Assembly (NCBI GenBank): GCA_015680685.1
Contig: MNCI01030123.1
Coordinates: 266,918 to 326,917 of the forward strand
Length of the DNA stretch: 60,000 nt
Origin: Gnetum montanum
Lineage: Eukaryota > Streptophyta > Gnetopsida > Gnetales > Gnetaceae
Reading direction: 5' to 3'
Part shown: positions 23,418-34,945 of the stretch, piece after piece
Position numbering within the stretch: position 1 is the first letter of the stretch
Layout: each line of letters starts with the position of its first letter
The notes under the pieces: model-generated
Told to the model about the DNA's origin: nothing
The model's database searches: none
What the model saw: only the letters and a program-made list of their open reading frames with translations
Made by a program: the position numbers and the translations under genes

Positions 23418-24998
23418 ATGGCAATGGATTGGCGAGATGGGAGTGGGTGGCAGATGAGGAATGATGAAACTCAAGATAAAGACGGGCAATTGAGGCTGTG
23501 GATGACGTTTCTGGAAGCTCTGGATGATAACTGCACGAGGAAGATATCTTTGCAATTTATCACTTCATATTTGGTACTGCAACAACAGGAGGAGGAGAAG
23601 CAGGATGCCAGTATGGCAATACTTTTGCCTAAAATAGTTGAGGGGAGCATGGGCATAAATCTGATGAGATGCAAGGGCACTAGCCTTTACAGACTAGGTA
23701 ATGTTTATTGTTTGCTAAGCCAGAGTCTGTGCCGCATGCTTGAAAAAAATTGCTGGAGCTCTGATCTTGTAGGCAGTTATGTAAAAGTGATGACACACAC
23801 AAACTTATTGGCCCCAAACAAGCAACCACGTATTGTTTTAAATGATATATTCCCCGGAGGAATTCAGAGTTGCTTCCTTTCACTGCACAGAAAAGTTTTT
23901 GGTTGCAAATCAGATCGAAAATCTCATGAAATTGTCAATAACATGAGATTCCATTTTGGTGGAGTACAAGGTCCAACTTTTTGGTGCAAGGCGCTCCTGA
24001 AAGGAAAGGAGGAGACGGGCGGCCGTAACAGTTGCAGGCCGGATTCTGTTTGTTTTTTGCGAAAGCTGTTCCATTGCGGCTCTTTGTTTTCTCAGTTTCT
24101 TAGCGACAAAGACACAGACACAGGAATTCATAATCCTCTGTGGGGCTTGGTTTTGTTGTTTAAGCAGCTAGCCGTGTCAACAGCCACGTTCCCTTCCAGA
24201 GATCTATTTCCAATGCATCACCATCCTGATTTTATCTTAAAGTCCGACCATAGAGCAAATGCGGTTGACATGATTGATGTAACATTTGCTGTGCCTGCAA
24301 ATGATGCAGAACATACTGCTAAATCACCCATGGTAGATTTCCCGGCAAGTAGATCAATAAGCGACAGGATGGAATTCAAGGGAGATGAATGCTTCTGTGA
24401 TGCTGTATCTTCAAAAGGCATCATCATGAGCGCTGAAAAAGGTATCATAGCTGACATCTCTTCCATTGATGAAGAATCTGAACATTATGGTGCAACTACT
24501 GTCAGAGCATTAAGTATTCCAGATGCTCCGGATTTTCCAACAGAAGACGAGCTATTTTTAGAGGGTGATCTTAACCAAGAAAAGGGATGTTTCTCCCGTG
24601 AGCTATCTTTGATTATTCCGATACATACAGGATCCAGGAAAAGGAAGGAGGCTGAGTTCCGAAACAAACCTGATGATGTTGAAGAGGTTGAGGATGATAA
24701 TGGTTCATGCAATTATGGTGAGAAACCAGCAGTAGCCAAGAGGGTGAGGTTCTCTTTAAAGCACAACCTTGTTTGGAGGCCTCATTGCCCTCTACCACCA
24801 GAAAGTTTGAGAGTTCCTCCATCTGCCATGCCCAGAGGCAGCGCTTTGAAAAAAGGCGTTCCTCCAGGTCCCATTTCTACAATGAAAAAAACTCCACGGA
24901 AAAAAGCCAGCCCAAAAAACAAGGCTGCAGTGCCTCGGAAAACCAAGAAAAATCCTAGCAGATTTGGAGGAACAACAATGGTTTTGCGAAGCAGGTGA
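23418..24998 (+). CDS. Basic nuclear protein with RRP1/NOP52-like C-terminal tail (526 aa)
   Basis: The only intact long ORF. An in-frame TAG at 23403 precedes the ATG at 23418; a second Met lies two codons on. I do not recognise residues 1-400 and see no signal peptide or membrane segment. An RKRK nuclear-localisation candidate is at 407-410, then an acidic stretch (DDVEEVEDD). Residues 441-486 are strongly patterned: KRVRF (441-445), NLVW (450-453), PLPP (458-461), then PRGSALKKGVPPGP (472-485). From memory this resembles the C-terminal tail of plant RRP1 (NOP52-like) rRNA-processing proteins. RVRF fits the PP1-docking RVxF motif, and SALK resembles a SILK motif. The last 40 residues are lysine/arginine-rich. 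An rRNA-processing, nucleolar role is an inference from the tail and promoter. The NOP52 domain itself is not evident, so it may be divergent or in missing exons. Confidence 0.75.
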   Translation: MAMDWRDGSGWQMRNDETQDKDGQLRLWMTFLEALDDNCTRKISLQFITSYLVLQQQEEEKQDASMAILLPKIVEGSMGINLMRCKGTSLYRLGNVYCLLSQSLCRMLEKNCWSSDLVGSYVKVMTHTNLLAPNKQPRIVLNDIFPGGIQSCFLSLHRKVFGCKSDRKSHEIVNNMRFHFGGVQGPTFWCKALLKGKEETGGRNSCRPDSVCFLRKLFHCGSLFSQFLSDKDTDTGIHNPLWGLVLLFKQLAVSTATFPSRDLFPMHHHPDFILKSDHRANAVDMIDVTFAVPANDAEHTAKSPMVDFPASRSISDRMEFKGDECFCDAVSSKGIIMSAEKGIIADISSIDEESEHYGATTVRALSIPDAPDFPTEDELFLEGDLNQEKGCFSRELSLIIPIHTGSRKRKEAEFRNKPDDVEEVEDDNGSCNYGEKPAVAKRVRFSLKHNLVWRPHCPLPPESLRVPPSAMPRGSALKKGVPPGPISTMKKTPRKKASPKNKAAVPRKTKKNPSRFGGTTMVLRSR

Positions 24999-26500
24999 TT
25001 TGCAGTCATTTGCAGTTTCTAATATTTGAGTCATAAAATCTTCTTCTAGGGCATCTTTAGCCAGGATCGTGTCTGCAGAGGGGACATACCATGTTAATTG
25101 AGATAAAGTAGAGATGAACGGTAAATTGCAAAACGCCTGCGCTTTATCTTTCTACAGGAACATATAATTTGGTAACTTTGATTTCTTCTTTTAAGATGAT
25201 GCTGGTCCTTGTAATTGGAGTCCAGGTGCACTCATATTGAGGGACGACCAACCATTAAGAGTACAGCAAACTCCATCCATCACTTTTGCATTCTAGCACT
25301 GCCCATGAAAATATGTGACATTTTGTTGAAACTTTTTGTGCGGACCTGCAACACTCCCTCTCCCACCCACAGTTTCCATTCTAAGAGTTTCGTGGACAGT
25401 TTTAAATCTTATTAGTTACCCTTTGCATGTATTATGAATTATTGCCTTTTTGAAATAGGATGCTTTGTTAATATTGACAAGCTGTTACTTGGTTTTCATT
25501 CCTGACAATTATTTGTAAAGAATCTTGTTATTGTAAAATACACCTTGTTAAGAATATCGGAACCCGATCACTGTATATCTGAAGCATTTCATGGCACAAT
25601 ATTCGGATTATGTGTTTTCTGCTTCTTGGGTTCTAATTTAGAAGTTATTTTTCTAATTGTTATGTTATTTATTTTTCTTTTATAAAACATTATTTGCTAT
25701 CAGAGATTTCTGCATGCTCTTTCTATTCATTATTTTGTTAGCCTAAGACCATGGTAATGCCTCAGATGCTAGGAGCCTATGACCCTTGCTATCTTGCTGT
25801 GAAATGATCTGTTCTCAACTTATTGAATGGGGCCTAGTTGCCAGAAACGCAATGGATTTGGAATGTTTCTCGTTTTCTGTTGCAGCAACTGACTTAGTAA
25901 AACGTATGCTTTTGTTGTTGACTGTTGCTAGCAGGTTTAAAGGTTGAATCAAATACAATCTGAAAACTTAAAAAATAAAGAGAATTTAATTATCTAATAA
26001 ATTGAATGTAACGTAACTGCAATTTTTTTGTCCTCTCTATTGTCTGTATCCAGATATTTTGCATTTTCAAGGTCCATATATTCAAAATTGTATATACCTC
26101 CAAACTTGTTCTTTTCCTCAACCTTTCCTCCACCCGTTTTACATCACGTTTCTGTTTCTTGTTTCTGACAACCGTGGAATGAGGTATTTTATATGCATAT
26201 TACTGGGAAGTGCAAGTTTCTCCTTAAATGCATAGAGATAGGAGAGCAACTTACTCAAGAAATTCTCTAAACTAACTCTGTCGCCCAGAAATCTCTGCCT
26301 CAAATCCTGTGACTTTTCCTTTCATTCAAAGTTATTCCTGAGCTTTATAACATTTTTTTTTGTTGCATTTGGAGAAAATCAGTGTTTGGCAGAGTTCTCT
26401 CTCACAAGAATTTTCTCGTGCCCCATGTTCCTGCGATCCTAATTGAATGCGAATTCTAATTTTTGTTAATATTCAAATAATAAATTTGATAGTAAAAATG
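24999..26500 (+). other. 3' UTR and downstream flank of the gene
   Basis: No further gene found. The sequence keeps a mixed composition and lacks retroelement motifs up to about 26480. Candidate poly(A) signals are present (for example AATAAA near 25975), but none is decisive. Confidence 0.4.
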
Positions 26501-26809
26501 ATATAAGGGTGCAGTGAATAACAATATATTTATAGAAATAAATAATAATAATAAAACTTTTATAAATAATAAATTGAACACTTACACCAACATTTTTTCT
26601 ATTTCTACACGAGTTTCATTGTAATCATTAAAATTTAGTTTTAATATTACAGTATTGATAGATTTCTTAAAAAATCTTAACTGAGTTTAGAAAATGTTTT
26701 TTTTTATTAAATGATTTCTTTAATCATGTTCTATACGTATCAGGCTTCATTCCTGTGAAACACCCCTTCTCCCAAACTCGTTTGGGTACATGCTCCCACC
26801 CCACGATCC

Positions 26810-26883
26810 CATGTTTCCAACTAATGTGAAACATAGGAGAAAATTTCATGTTTCCAACTAATGTGAAACATAGGAGAAAATTT
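26810..26883. repeat. Perfect 2 x 37-bp tandem duplication
   Basis: 26810-26846 and 26847-26883 are identical; each begins CATGTTTCCAACTAATGTGA. Identity shows a recent duplication compared with the decayed elements around it. Confidence 0.9.
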
Positions 26884-27196
26884 ACTGGTGGGCAAGATGT
26901 GCAATTCTTTGGAAGGTCTCCTTCCTTATGATGTATGCTGCAGCAGACAGACATGTTTAGTTGTGTAATAAAATGTGTCGATCTGTTTCGAAGGGGATTT
27001 TTAACATACGTCGTCATGGGGTTAGTAAAATTGAGTCGAGATTAAGCTCTAGCTTTAAATTTTGGATTGAAAGGAACGCTGGTGAAAACTCGTGAAGCTG
27101 CCCGAAATTAGTATGGCATGGTATAAGAGAGTTTGCAGCGAGATGAAGACTGTAGGAGACGACGAAAATGCTGGTGTGTTTTTTAACCCTTCTTTT

Positions 27197-27248
27197 GGTG
27201 TGCCTTTGTTTTGGCTTTTTTCGGTGTGCCTTTGTTTTGGCTTTTTTC
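27197..27248. repeat. Perfect 2 x 26-bp tandem duplication
   Basis: 27197-27222 and 27223-27248 are identical and begin GGTGTGCCTTTGTTTTGGC. This is local slippage or unequal exchange in T-rich DNA. Confidence 0.9.
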
Positions 27249-27643
27249 ACGTGGAAAAGAGATGGGTACAACTAGGCAGGGCATGGCATGGAGTGAGAGT
27301 GGAGCTGTGAACCTTTAGCAGCGGCAGGATAGGAGAGAATAAGATCCACGGTTTCAAATTTTCGAACAATTGCAGTGGTGGGTTTTTTGTTTTGGTAATT
27401 TGCACAATTAAGGTTTAGATTGTTTTTGATGTCTCACCCCTCCAACATGAAGCCAGGTTGGTTGCTAAGTTAGGCAGCTCTCAACAAAGGTTGCCTAGGT
27501 TAGGAAGCATAGGGCATTTCCTGGCATTTCCCTTGGCTATAAATCCAAGGGAAATGACAAATGGGAGTAACTGGAGAGACATTTTTGTATTCCTACCATT
27601 TATTAGTAGAAGAATATTTACTCGGAGTTTGGCCCATGGTGAA

Positions 27644-28475
27644 TGATGAGTTGTAGATTGGCTATGTTGACGAGGCCTCGTTGACTAGGCTCCATTGATG
27701 CATCGTTTCATGCATTGCCATGGCCCTATCAATGCAAGGTTTGTTCTTGCCTATAAATACGTACCAACTCATCGTGTTTAAGCATCAGTAAGTCAATTTT
27801 GTGAAGCTCTTGCAGTTTTTTCATTTGAAAGTTAGAATATTTTCCTAAGTGCTCGTAGCAAGTCATTGAGTGTACGAATCTTTATTCAAGCACAACAATG
27901 TGCATGGTAATAAAATCGAACTTTTTGATAAACCTTGTAGCATTTTGGATAGTTTAAATGTTTTGTTTATGCATTTAATGATTTTAGCTATTTATTCAAT
28001 ATTTTCTAGTACTTAGGCTAATTAAGTAATTAAGCAAGATAAGCTAAATAGCAATTAAGTGAATACATAAGTATGACCACTTCGAGTATGTGTATGACAT
28101 TTGGTAATCCCAGTAGTGCTTAACCCTTAGTAACCCAACAACGTTATATGTGTTTAGGATGTACGACAAGTAAGACTAAATGTTTATGTTAAGACTAGTT
28201 AGAGATTAGTTATTTAGTTAAATTAAAATAGCTATTAAATTACTTCATCTCCCTACTTCAAGTACCAAAGAACATAAACATAAAATAATAAGAATCATAT
28301 ATACCATGTGCATCACAAGTGTAATTGGGAAGACAATGAATAACCCTTAGGGCAAAGTTACCTTCATAGAAAACTAGTGCATCGGAAACTATAGAGTCCA
28401 TGTAATTCGACCGGATCACACGTGAATGTTTTGTGATTCATATGGTTGGGTATAGGGGTACCTCGCTATTCATCA
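27644..28475 (+). repeat. 5' LTR of element B
   Basis: 832 bp, TGATGAG...TCATCA, with perfect 6-base terminal inversion. TATAAAT is at 27752-27758. Upstream lie a 12-bp palindrome, ACGAGGCCTCGT (27670-27681), and inverted CATTGATG/CATCG words. The 3' half is collinear with the LTRs of A, C and E. Confidence 0.85.
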
Positions 28476-28476
28476 T

Positions 28477-28494
28477 TGGTGCTATTGCCAGGGA
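28477..28494 (+). other. Primer-binding site of element B (tRNA-Asp type)
   Basis: TGGTGCTATTGCCAGGGA, one base after the LTR. It matches the tRNA-Asp(GTC) complement at 14 of 18 positions; all four differences are transitions. Confidence 0.8.
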
Positions 28495-28621
28495 CTTTGT
28501 TGAAACATGCGCTATCTAGGATTCGTGAGCATTATTAATATCATTAGATGAACCCCAAGGTCAACATCATACTCAATTATATAATTACAAAAAGCACATT
28601 GATTATTTTATTTCTTGCAAA

Positions 28622-30930
28622 ATGTCTTCTTCTTCTCATAGGCATGAAGATGTCAAATTGTTAGTCCCATAGGAGTGCAGAGTGGTATATACTCATCCCG
28701 ATGAGTATGTACTTGACTTCACCTTTATCCTATATCAAGATAAGCAATTGCGATGGTGTGACATGGAGGGCAATATCATAATGTCCCCCGATCAATCTGT
28801 GTTTGAGATGCTGTTTCAAACTCTTAAGAGGTTGGGCATCCTAGATCTTCAAGAGGAATATGTTGTGCATGGTTATGATACTTGAGACTATCATCCCATT
28901 GAAACACAACACAGGAGAGATTGATACTAGGAGAAGCACCATGAGTTTTTCAAGGGGAAAAACTTTACCAATCCCTTGTTCTTACTAAACCCAATCGACA
29001 ATGAGGATCGTCTCTCTAGGGATTCTTAACATGAAGATTCTTCACCCTTGATTATTAGTGATGAGAGTGTGACCCTAAACTTGCAATCCACTATTAACAA
29101 ACCAAGTCCATGAAAAAGTGACAGTTAAGGTAGGGACTCGAGCAAACATCACAATGGCAAGGGATCTACAGATGGTGGTTGTGACAAGTGAGGAGGTGGT
29201 GGTGGTAGTCCACCTTCCTCTTCATCCTCTTCATCCGATTCAGAACATTCCTCTTCATCTTTTGGTTCTGATAGAAGTCGCTGAAGAAATAATCGTGATG
29301 AAGGTGATCAATTGGACAACAATGATCGTAGAGCCTGCCAAGAGTGAAGGGGTAATAGAGGATATCATTAACGACAATGAAATCATGATGATGATGAGCC
29401 TTTGTTTGCAACTCAAAGTATGCTTAACATTGCAAAGGTAGTTAAGATCTTAACTAGGCATGCGAAAGGTAGTTGGATCAAGCACTTAGATATGAACAAC
29501 ATCCCAAGATTCGAGGGGGGATATAACTCTGATTCGTAGACACATCTACAAGCTTTCCATGATGCGTGTGCCTTATAAAGCATTGAAAATGATTGGCAGA
29601 AACTCAAGCTCTTCCCCACTCATCAAAGAAGCTGAAAGCTGGTACCGGTCCTTAGAGCCAAAATCCATTTGTAGATGGAGTACCATGTTGAAACTATTTA
29701 ATGACAAATACTAGACGTACTCTAGAGTGTCCAACCTAAGAAGGTAAATCCAAAGGCTGGAAATAGGGAACACATGAACCCTTGGATGCTACCATGGATA
29801 GATATTATTCTCTCTTACATCGATGCCCTGGCCATGGTTACTCTCACAGGGAACAACTCCATCACATCTTAGATGGGCTTAGGGCAAAATCTAGAAGAAC
29901 TCCATCACATCTTAGCATTTATGCCCAAGGGAGACTTTTCGAACTGAGATCTCATTAAGGTTGATAGAGTAGGTACCAAAAGAAGAAGTTGAGTTGTGAA
30001 AAAGGAAAAGTACAGAAGAGTATAATAGGGACCCTTCCATCAGAAAAAGGGAGGTTCGATTTTGTGACGAGGAGGAGTTACCACTCAATGAAGTGGTAAA
30101 TAGGAAAACCTTGTCCATCCAAAAATCTGTTTCTAATATTTCAACAAAGGTTGACAAATTATGTGATTCTTTGGATGAAAAACTCCAGACTACTATGAAG
30201 ATTTATGAAGAATCCAAAGAGTAGAATAGTGATCGTAATCGTAGGAGGTGAAAAGAAGCTGAACATGCCTATCAAAGAGGTAAGGGCAAAGCTGTTGCAA
30301 TAGAAGAAGCTATGGAGATAGACTTTGATGATAACATTGGTTGTGACATTTGTCAGTATGAACATCCTAAGGAATGTTGCCCTGTGGTATCACACTTACA
30401 AGAGTCTGGGATGTATGCGTTGAATCGTCGATTAGCACCAAGGTAAGCACCCAAACGATTACGTTATCCTCATGGCAATCTAAGGCAGTTCCACTAGCAA
30501 CAATAAGCTTACTACCCAAGTGATGCTCCACTGCAACCATATGAACAATATCAACAATGGCACCAACCACAGTCGTGGGGAATGCCACCACTAAGATAAC
30601 AATACCCTTATTGGCAACCAAATTCATACGGGTACTATGTTCAGCAACCTATCTCTCCATGAAGTTCTACTAACCACACATCATTCCAAAATCACTATTA
30701 CCCTCCAAAGTACCATTGAACTCGTTCACCATCTACTTGAGGGAGGCACCCATACCCATACCACCCTCTACATCTATCTACATACATCCCTTTGCCCTCA
30801 AACTAATTACCTCCTACTCCATCCATGCAAGGTAAAATTTCCTCATAGTCATAATAATGAAATGCTACAAGGGCTATACATTTACAACCAACCTTCTAAT
30901 CGAGTGGTTTAGACAATCGATCCAGGAAAC
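28622..30930 (+). pseudogene. gag of element B
   Basis: ATG at 28622 (MSSSSHRHED), with an early stop, then 28682-28885: YTHPDEYVLDFTFILYQDKQLRW. The capsid-like core starts near 29487 (DMNNIPRFEGGYN, HLQAFHDAC) and matches C and D. A zinc-knuckle-like CDICQYEHPKECC (30342-30380) has the CX2CX3H spacing seen in Athila-type gags rather than the usual CX2CX4H. The tail is rich in P, Y and Q. Many stops and frame changes prevent expression. Its family role is particle assembly. Confidence 0.75.
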
Positions 30931-31099
30931 GATCCTTCTTCTGATCTAACAGTCCTTCCAAATCCTCACAACCTAATGTGGCTGGTCACCCTGTTTCTCC
31001 AACACCATCATCCTCTACATCAAATACATTCAAGTACCCTTCAAACCAAATGTAGCCTTGGATTCACACTGTGATGTTAACTCATGTTGTTTTCGATTG

Positions 31100-31510
31100 T
31101 ATCAAGGCTAGCAATCTTCCCATGAAAAGGTTTGACCTAGGAAGTCCTCTTATTTACTTGTAGATCACTAGACATGAGCCATGCAAGGCTCTTCTTGATT
31201 ATGGTTCTAGTGTCAATCTCATCTTTCATGACATGTATAAGGCTTGGAACCTATTGCCTCTCAAGAAGAGAAACAATCATTTGAAATTAGTAGACTAGTC
31301 AATCATTGTCCCTTTGGGACTAGTAGAGGACATTGTAATCACAATTTGTGGGTGGTCCTATCTTGCCGATTTTTTAGTGATCAAGGTAGAAAATTGCAAA
31401 TGAAACTTCCCCATCATTATGGGAAGGGCTTGGTTAAGCATAGTTGATGCACGTATGGACATTAGGGACATCTCCTTGGAAATCTCCAAGAAAAATGAAT
31501 TTGGATGACT
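31100..31510 (+). pseudogene. Retropepsin (protease) of element B
   Basis: Contains CKALLDYGSSVNLIFHDMYKAWN, the active site normally LDGGASVNLI (here DYG in place of DGG), and the flap-side motif PIIMGRAWLSIVDARMDI. It is followed by the RT-linking region. Stops and a frameshift separate the two halves. It would cut the Gag-Pol precursor. Confidence 0.75.
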
Positions 31511-31979
31511 AGAGAAGAAGCGTGTTCCATGCATCACGTACAATGATAATGGATGCAATTACATGCAGAAAATATAGTCTATTAAAAGTACATACATTAA
31601 AGCATGTAGTTAGTGTGCACAAGAAACTAATATCCAAAGGTGCCTATATGTAGTAGCCACAAGATAGGAGGACAAATAGTGGTTGACAGCTGACTCTAAC
31701 AACAACACATTATGCATGGAACCTACTAAGTGCTTGACATGCACCTATGTTAAAAGCATGAATGCACTTGAGCAAGTTCATCACCAACTCTTTGATGATG
31801 AAGATGATGATACTTGTTGGGGGAGTTGAAAATCCCTGATAATTTCAAGGAGAAGCTCGTAGAGTTAAAAAAATTACTAGTTGACATGGAGTATGCTTTT
31901 TTAAAAAATGGTAAGTTGGTTATAATTAATGAAAATCTTTCTCCAGAACAAAAAGACAAGCTGTTAAGGATGTTCAACA

Positions 31980-33360
31980 AATAGCCAACAACATTTTCTT
32001 AGTCATATCTCAAACTAGAATTGATCCAAGGATATGCCAGTATCACATCTACAAAAACCCAACCATGAAGCCAAGAAGGTAGCTGTAGTGGTTGCTGAAT
32101 CCCAAATTGAAGCATATTGTCAAAGAGGAAATCGAACAACTCCTCAAGGCATGGTTCATTTATCCCATCATAAATAGTGAGTGGGTTAGCCTACTTGTAT
32201 TTGTGCCAAAGAAAGGTGGAAAGTGGGAGGTCTACATCGACTTTAGGCTATTGAATATGGCAACATTTAAAGATCATTTCCTATTGCCATTAGTGGACCA
32301 AGTGTTGGACATCAGTTTTGGGCATTGCTATTATAGCTTCTTGGATGGTTATAGTGGCTATAACCAAATCTAGATTGTGCTAGAAGATTAGGCCAAGACA
32401 ACATTCACAAGTCCCTAGGGGACTTTTGCATATTGTAAGATGTTATTTAGTTTGTGCAATGCCCTTGCAACATTTTAATGCTTGGCTCTTAGCATCTTTC
32501 AATAGTAGATTGGTAGTGGGGTAAAAGGCTTTATGGATAACTTCCCTACCTATGGGGCTACATTTGAGAAAGCCCTAGATCACCTTGAGTAGGTATTAAA
32601 AAGATGTGTTGAAACAAACCTTAGGCTCAATTGGTAGAAAAGCCATTTAATGGTCCAGGAGGGCATAGTATTGGGGCACAAAATTACTCAAGTAGGGATT
32701 AAAGTAAACCTGGAAAAGATAAGGGTCATCTAAGGAATCACACGTCAACCAAAGATAGTTAAAGACATCTAATCATTCCTTGGACACATTGGCTACTATT
32801 GGTGATTTATAGAGAATTTCTCTAAGATTGCAAAGCCATTAGTTAAGCTTACAAAAAAATATACTCTATTCATTTGGACCAAGGAATGTTAACATGCATT
32901 CCAACTACTAAAAGAAAAACTCATAAAAACTCCAATTCTACAAGAACCAGAAAAACTCCAATTCTACAAGCACCAGACTAGTTCAGACCATTTCATATAA
33001 TGATGGATGCGTCTAATTATGCCTTGGCAGCTATGCTTATGTAGTTGGACAACAAAAAGCATTCATATTACATCTACTGTATAAGCAGAAGCATTGTTGG
33101 TGCATAATTGAATTACACCATAACTGAGAAAGAATTGATGATAGTGGTGTATGCTCTCGAAAAGTTTAGGCACTATGTGCTTGGTTACAAAGTGTTTGTG
33201 CATACAGATCACAATGCCATTCTCTTCCTAATAAATAAGCCAATGGTGAGTCCTTGTATTATACGGTGGCTTATGATCTTTTAGGAATTCGATCTCATAA
33301 TGGTAGATCGGAAAGGGACCAAGAATGTGATCATTGACCACCTCTCTCGATTAATATGAG
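31980..33360 (+). pseudogene. Reverse transcriptase and RNase H of element B
   Basis: The open segment 32092-32373 carries core RT motifs: LVFVPKKGGKWEVYIDFRLLN, KDHFLLPLVDQVLD and YYSFLDGYSGYNQI, typical of Athila/Tat RT. The catalytic motif reads FMDN at 32530-32541 instead of FMDD, an inactivating change (GAC to AAC). RNase H follows, with EKFRHYVLGYKVFVHTDHNA near 33155-33230 and DHLS at about 33345. Multiple stops are present. Confidence 0.85.
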
Positions 33361-33379
33361 ATAATAAAGAGGAGGAGAG

Positions 33380-34702
33380 TCTACTCTCTAATCAATTTCC
33401 AAACAAACTACTCTTTATAGGAGCAATCAATGATCAAGTGCCCATTGAATCAAAATGGTATGATGGCATTCTCACTTACCTTCTCACTCAAGAGATGCCA
33501 CAAGATCTAGACCATAGGAAGAATCAACAGTTTCTTCATTGGGCAAAGTACTTCATGAAAATCAATGGACACCTTTACAAGGTGTGCATCGATGGCCTGG
33601 TTTGTTGGTGTGTCCTTGATGTAGATCAACTACGCGTTCTCTAAGATGCTCGTGGAGGACTTTGTAGGGACCACTATGTAGGAAGATGTACAGCCATAAA
33701 AATCTTGATTACAAGATAGTATTTGCCTACAATATTTAGGGATGCCCACCAGTTTGTCCAATCTTGTGAATGTTGTCAAAACGATGGTGGGATGACTACA
33801 TGAATGGAGGATCCTCAATAGTGAATTTAACCACTGGAGCCCTTTGACATATGGAGCATAGACTTCATGGGTCCCATCATACCCATGTCCAATGGAAAGG
33901 CTTATATCATTATAGTAGTTGACTACTGCACCAAATGGGTAGAAGCAATAGCCTTCACTGACTATACATCATCCACTATTGCTCAATTCATACAACAAAA
34001 TGTTGTAAATAGGTTTGGGTATGCCATGTGTACTAATTTTTGACAATGGAACCCATTTTATTGGTGTGACTTTTCGAAAGTTGATGCAATGCTTGGGGGT
34101 TGAACATAAATCAACAACACCCTATCATCCCTAAGCCAATGGTCAAGTAGAGGTAACTAACCAAAAGATCACAAAGATTCTAATAATAATTATTAGCAAA
34201 TATAGGAGACATTGGAGTATAGAACTCAATGATGTCCTTTGGGCCTACCACTCAACATAGAAACTCCATATTGGCTACTCTCCCTATGAGTTAGTGTATG
34301 GGAAACTTTCAACACTCCCAATTCAATCTAATCTTCGTACACTCTCAATAGCTTTTGATCTGGACCTTGACTTGAGCCTGGCACAAAGAGAAAGATTGAT
34401 CAACCTAAATGTGCTAAATGAAAATTGATTAGTGGCCCTATCTTTCAATAAAGTGCACAAGGCATTCAATAAACAATGACATGACCTTAGAATATGGAAA
34501 GTGAAATTTAAACCTGGAGATAAGGTTCTCTACTGGAATCCCACATACATACCCTAGAAAACAAAGTTTCAAACATTATGTAAGGGACCTTATATAATTG
34601 ATGAAACCTTTCCTTTTGCAGCCATAACCATATACAAACCTGAGAGCCCAAATAAAAAGCAGTTGGTCAACATCCAACAAGTGAAACCTTTCTTAAAATG
34701 AA
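33380..34702 (+). pseudogene. Integrase of element B
   Basis: N-terminal zinc region at about 33620-33790 (DHYVGRCTAIKIL, CECCQNDGG); one histidine of HAHEG has become arginine. In the core, DIWSIDFMGPIIPMS, YCTKWVEAIA and FDNGTHFIG keep the first two catalytic aspartates, and NGQVEVTNQ keeps the glutamate. A one-base insertion after NRFG (about 34017) breaks the frame between them. The C-terminal part continues WSIELNDVLWAYHS to VKPFLK at about 34700. It is better preserved than A's copy but not functional. Confidence 0.85.
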
Positions 34703-34944
34703 GATAAGCCAGTGCAACTACCACCTCAATGGATGGACAACCATGCTCTATTTTTAGCATCTCTTCCCTTCAACACAGTTTTGGGGGTGATGGCCATCCA
34801 TGCTAACCATCCACATGGCTTCTCAAGTTTTTCACATTTTTGTTCTATACTTTTTTGTTCTACACTTTGTTGATTTTTTACCCATTTTCTCGATATTTGT
34901 TTTACATCATCGTTAGTATGTTTTATCTTTCTTGAATATTTTAT

Positions 34945-34945
<1 letters not shown>

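Larger units (their letters stand above)
26501..27643. other. AT-rich intergenic DNA before element B
   Basis: No gene supported. It contains two perfect tandem duplications, annotated separately, and a run of AATAAT near 26540. Short ORFs here have no recognisable domains. Confidence 0.4.

Noticed and set aside
24782-25034. Minus-strand ORFs over the end of the 526-residue gene
   Set aside because: Antisense shadows of a well-supported CDS.
29118-29441. 107-codon ORF within element B
   Set aside because: It runs in another frame across the decayed gag of B and is made of simple GAT/GTG-rich sequence.
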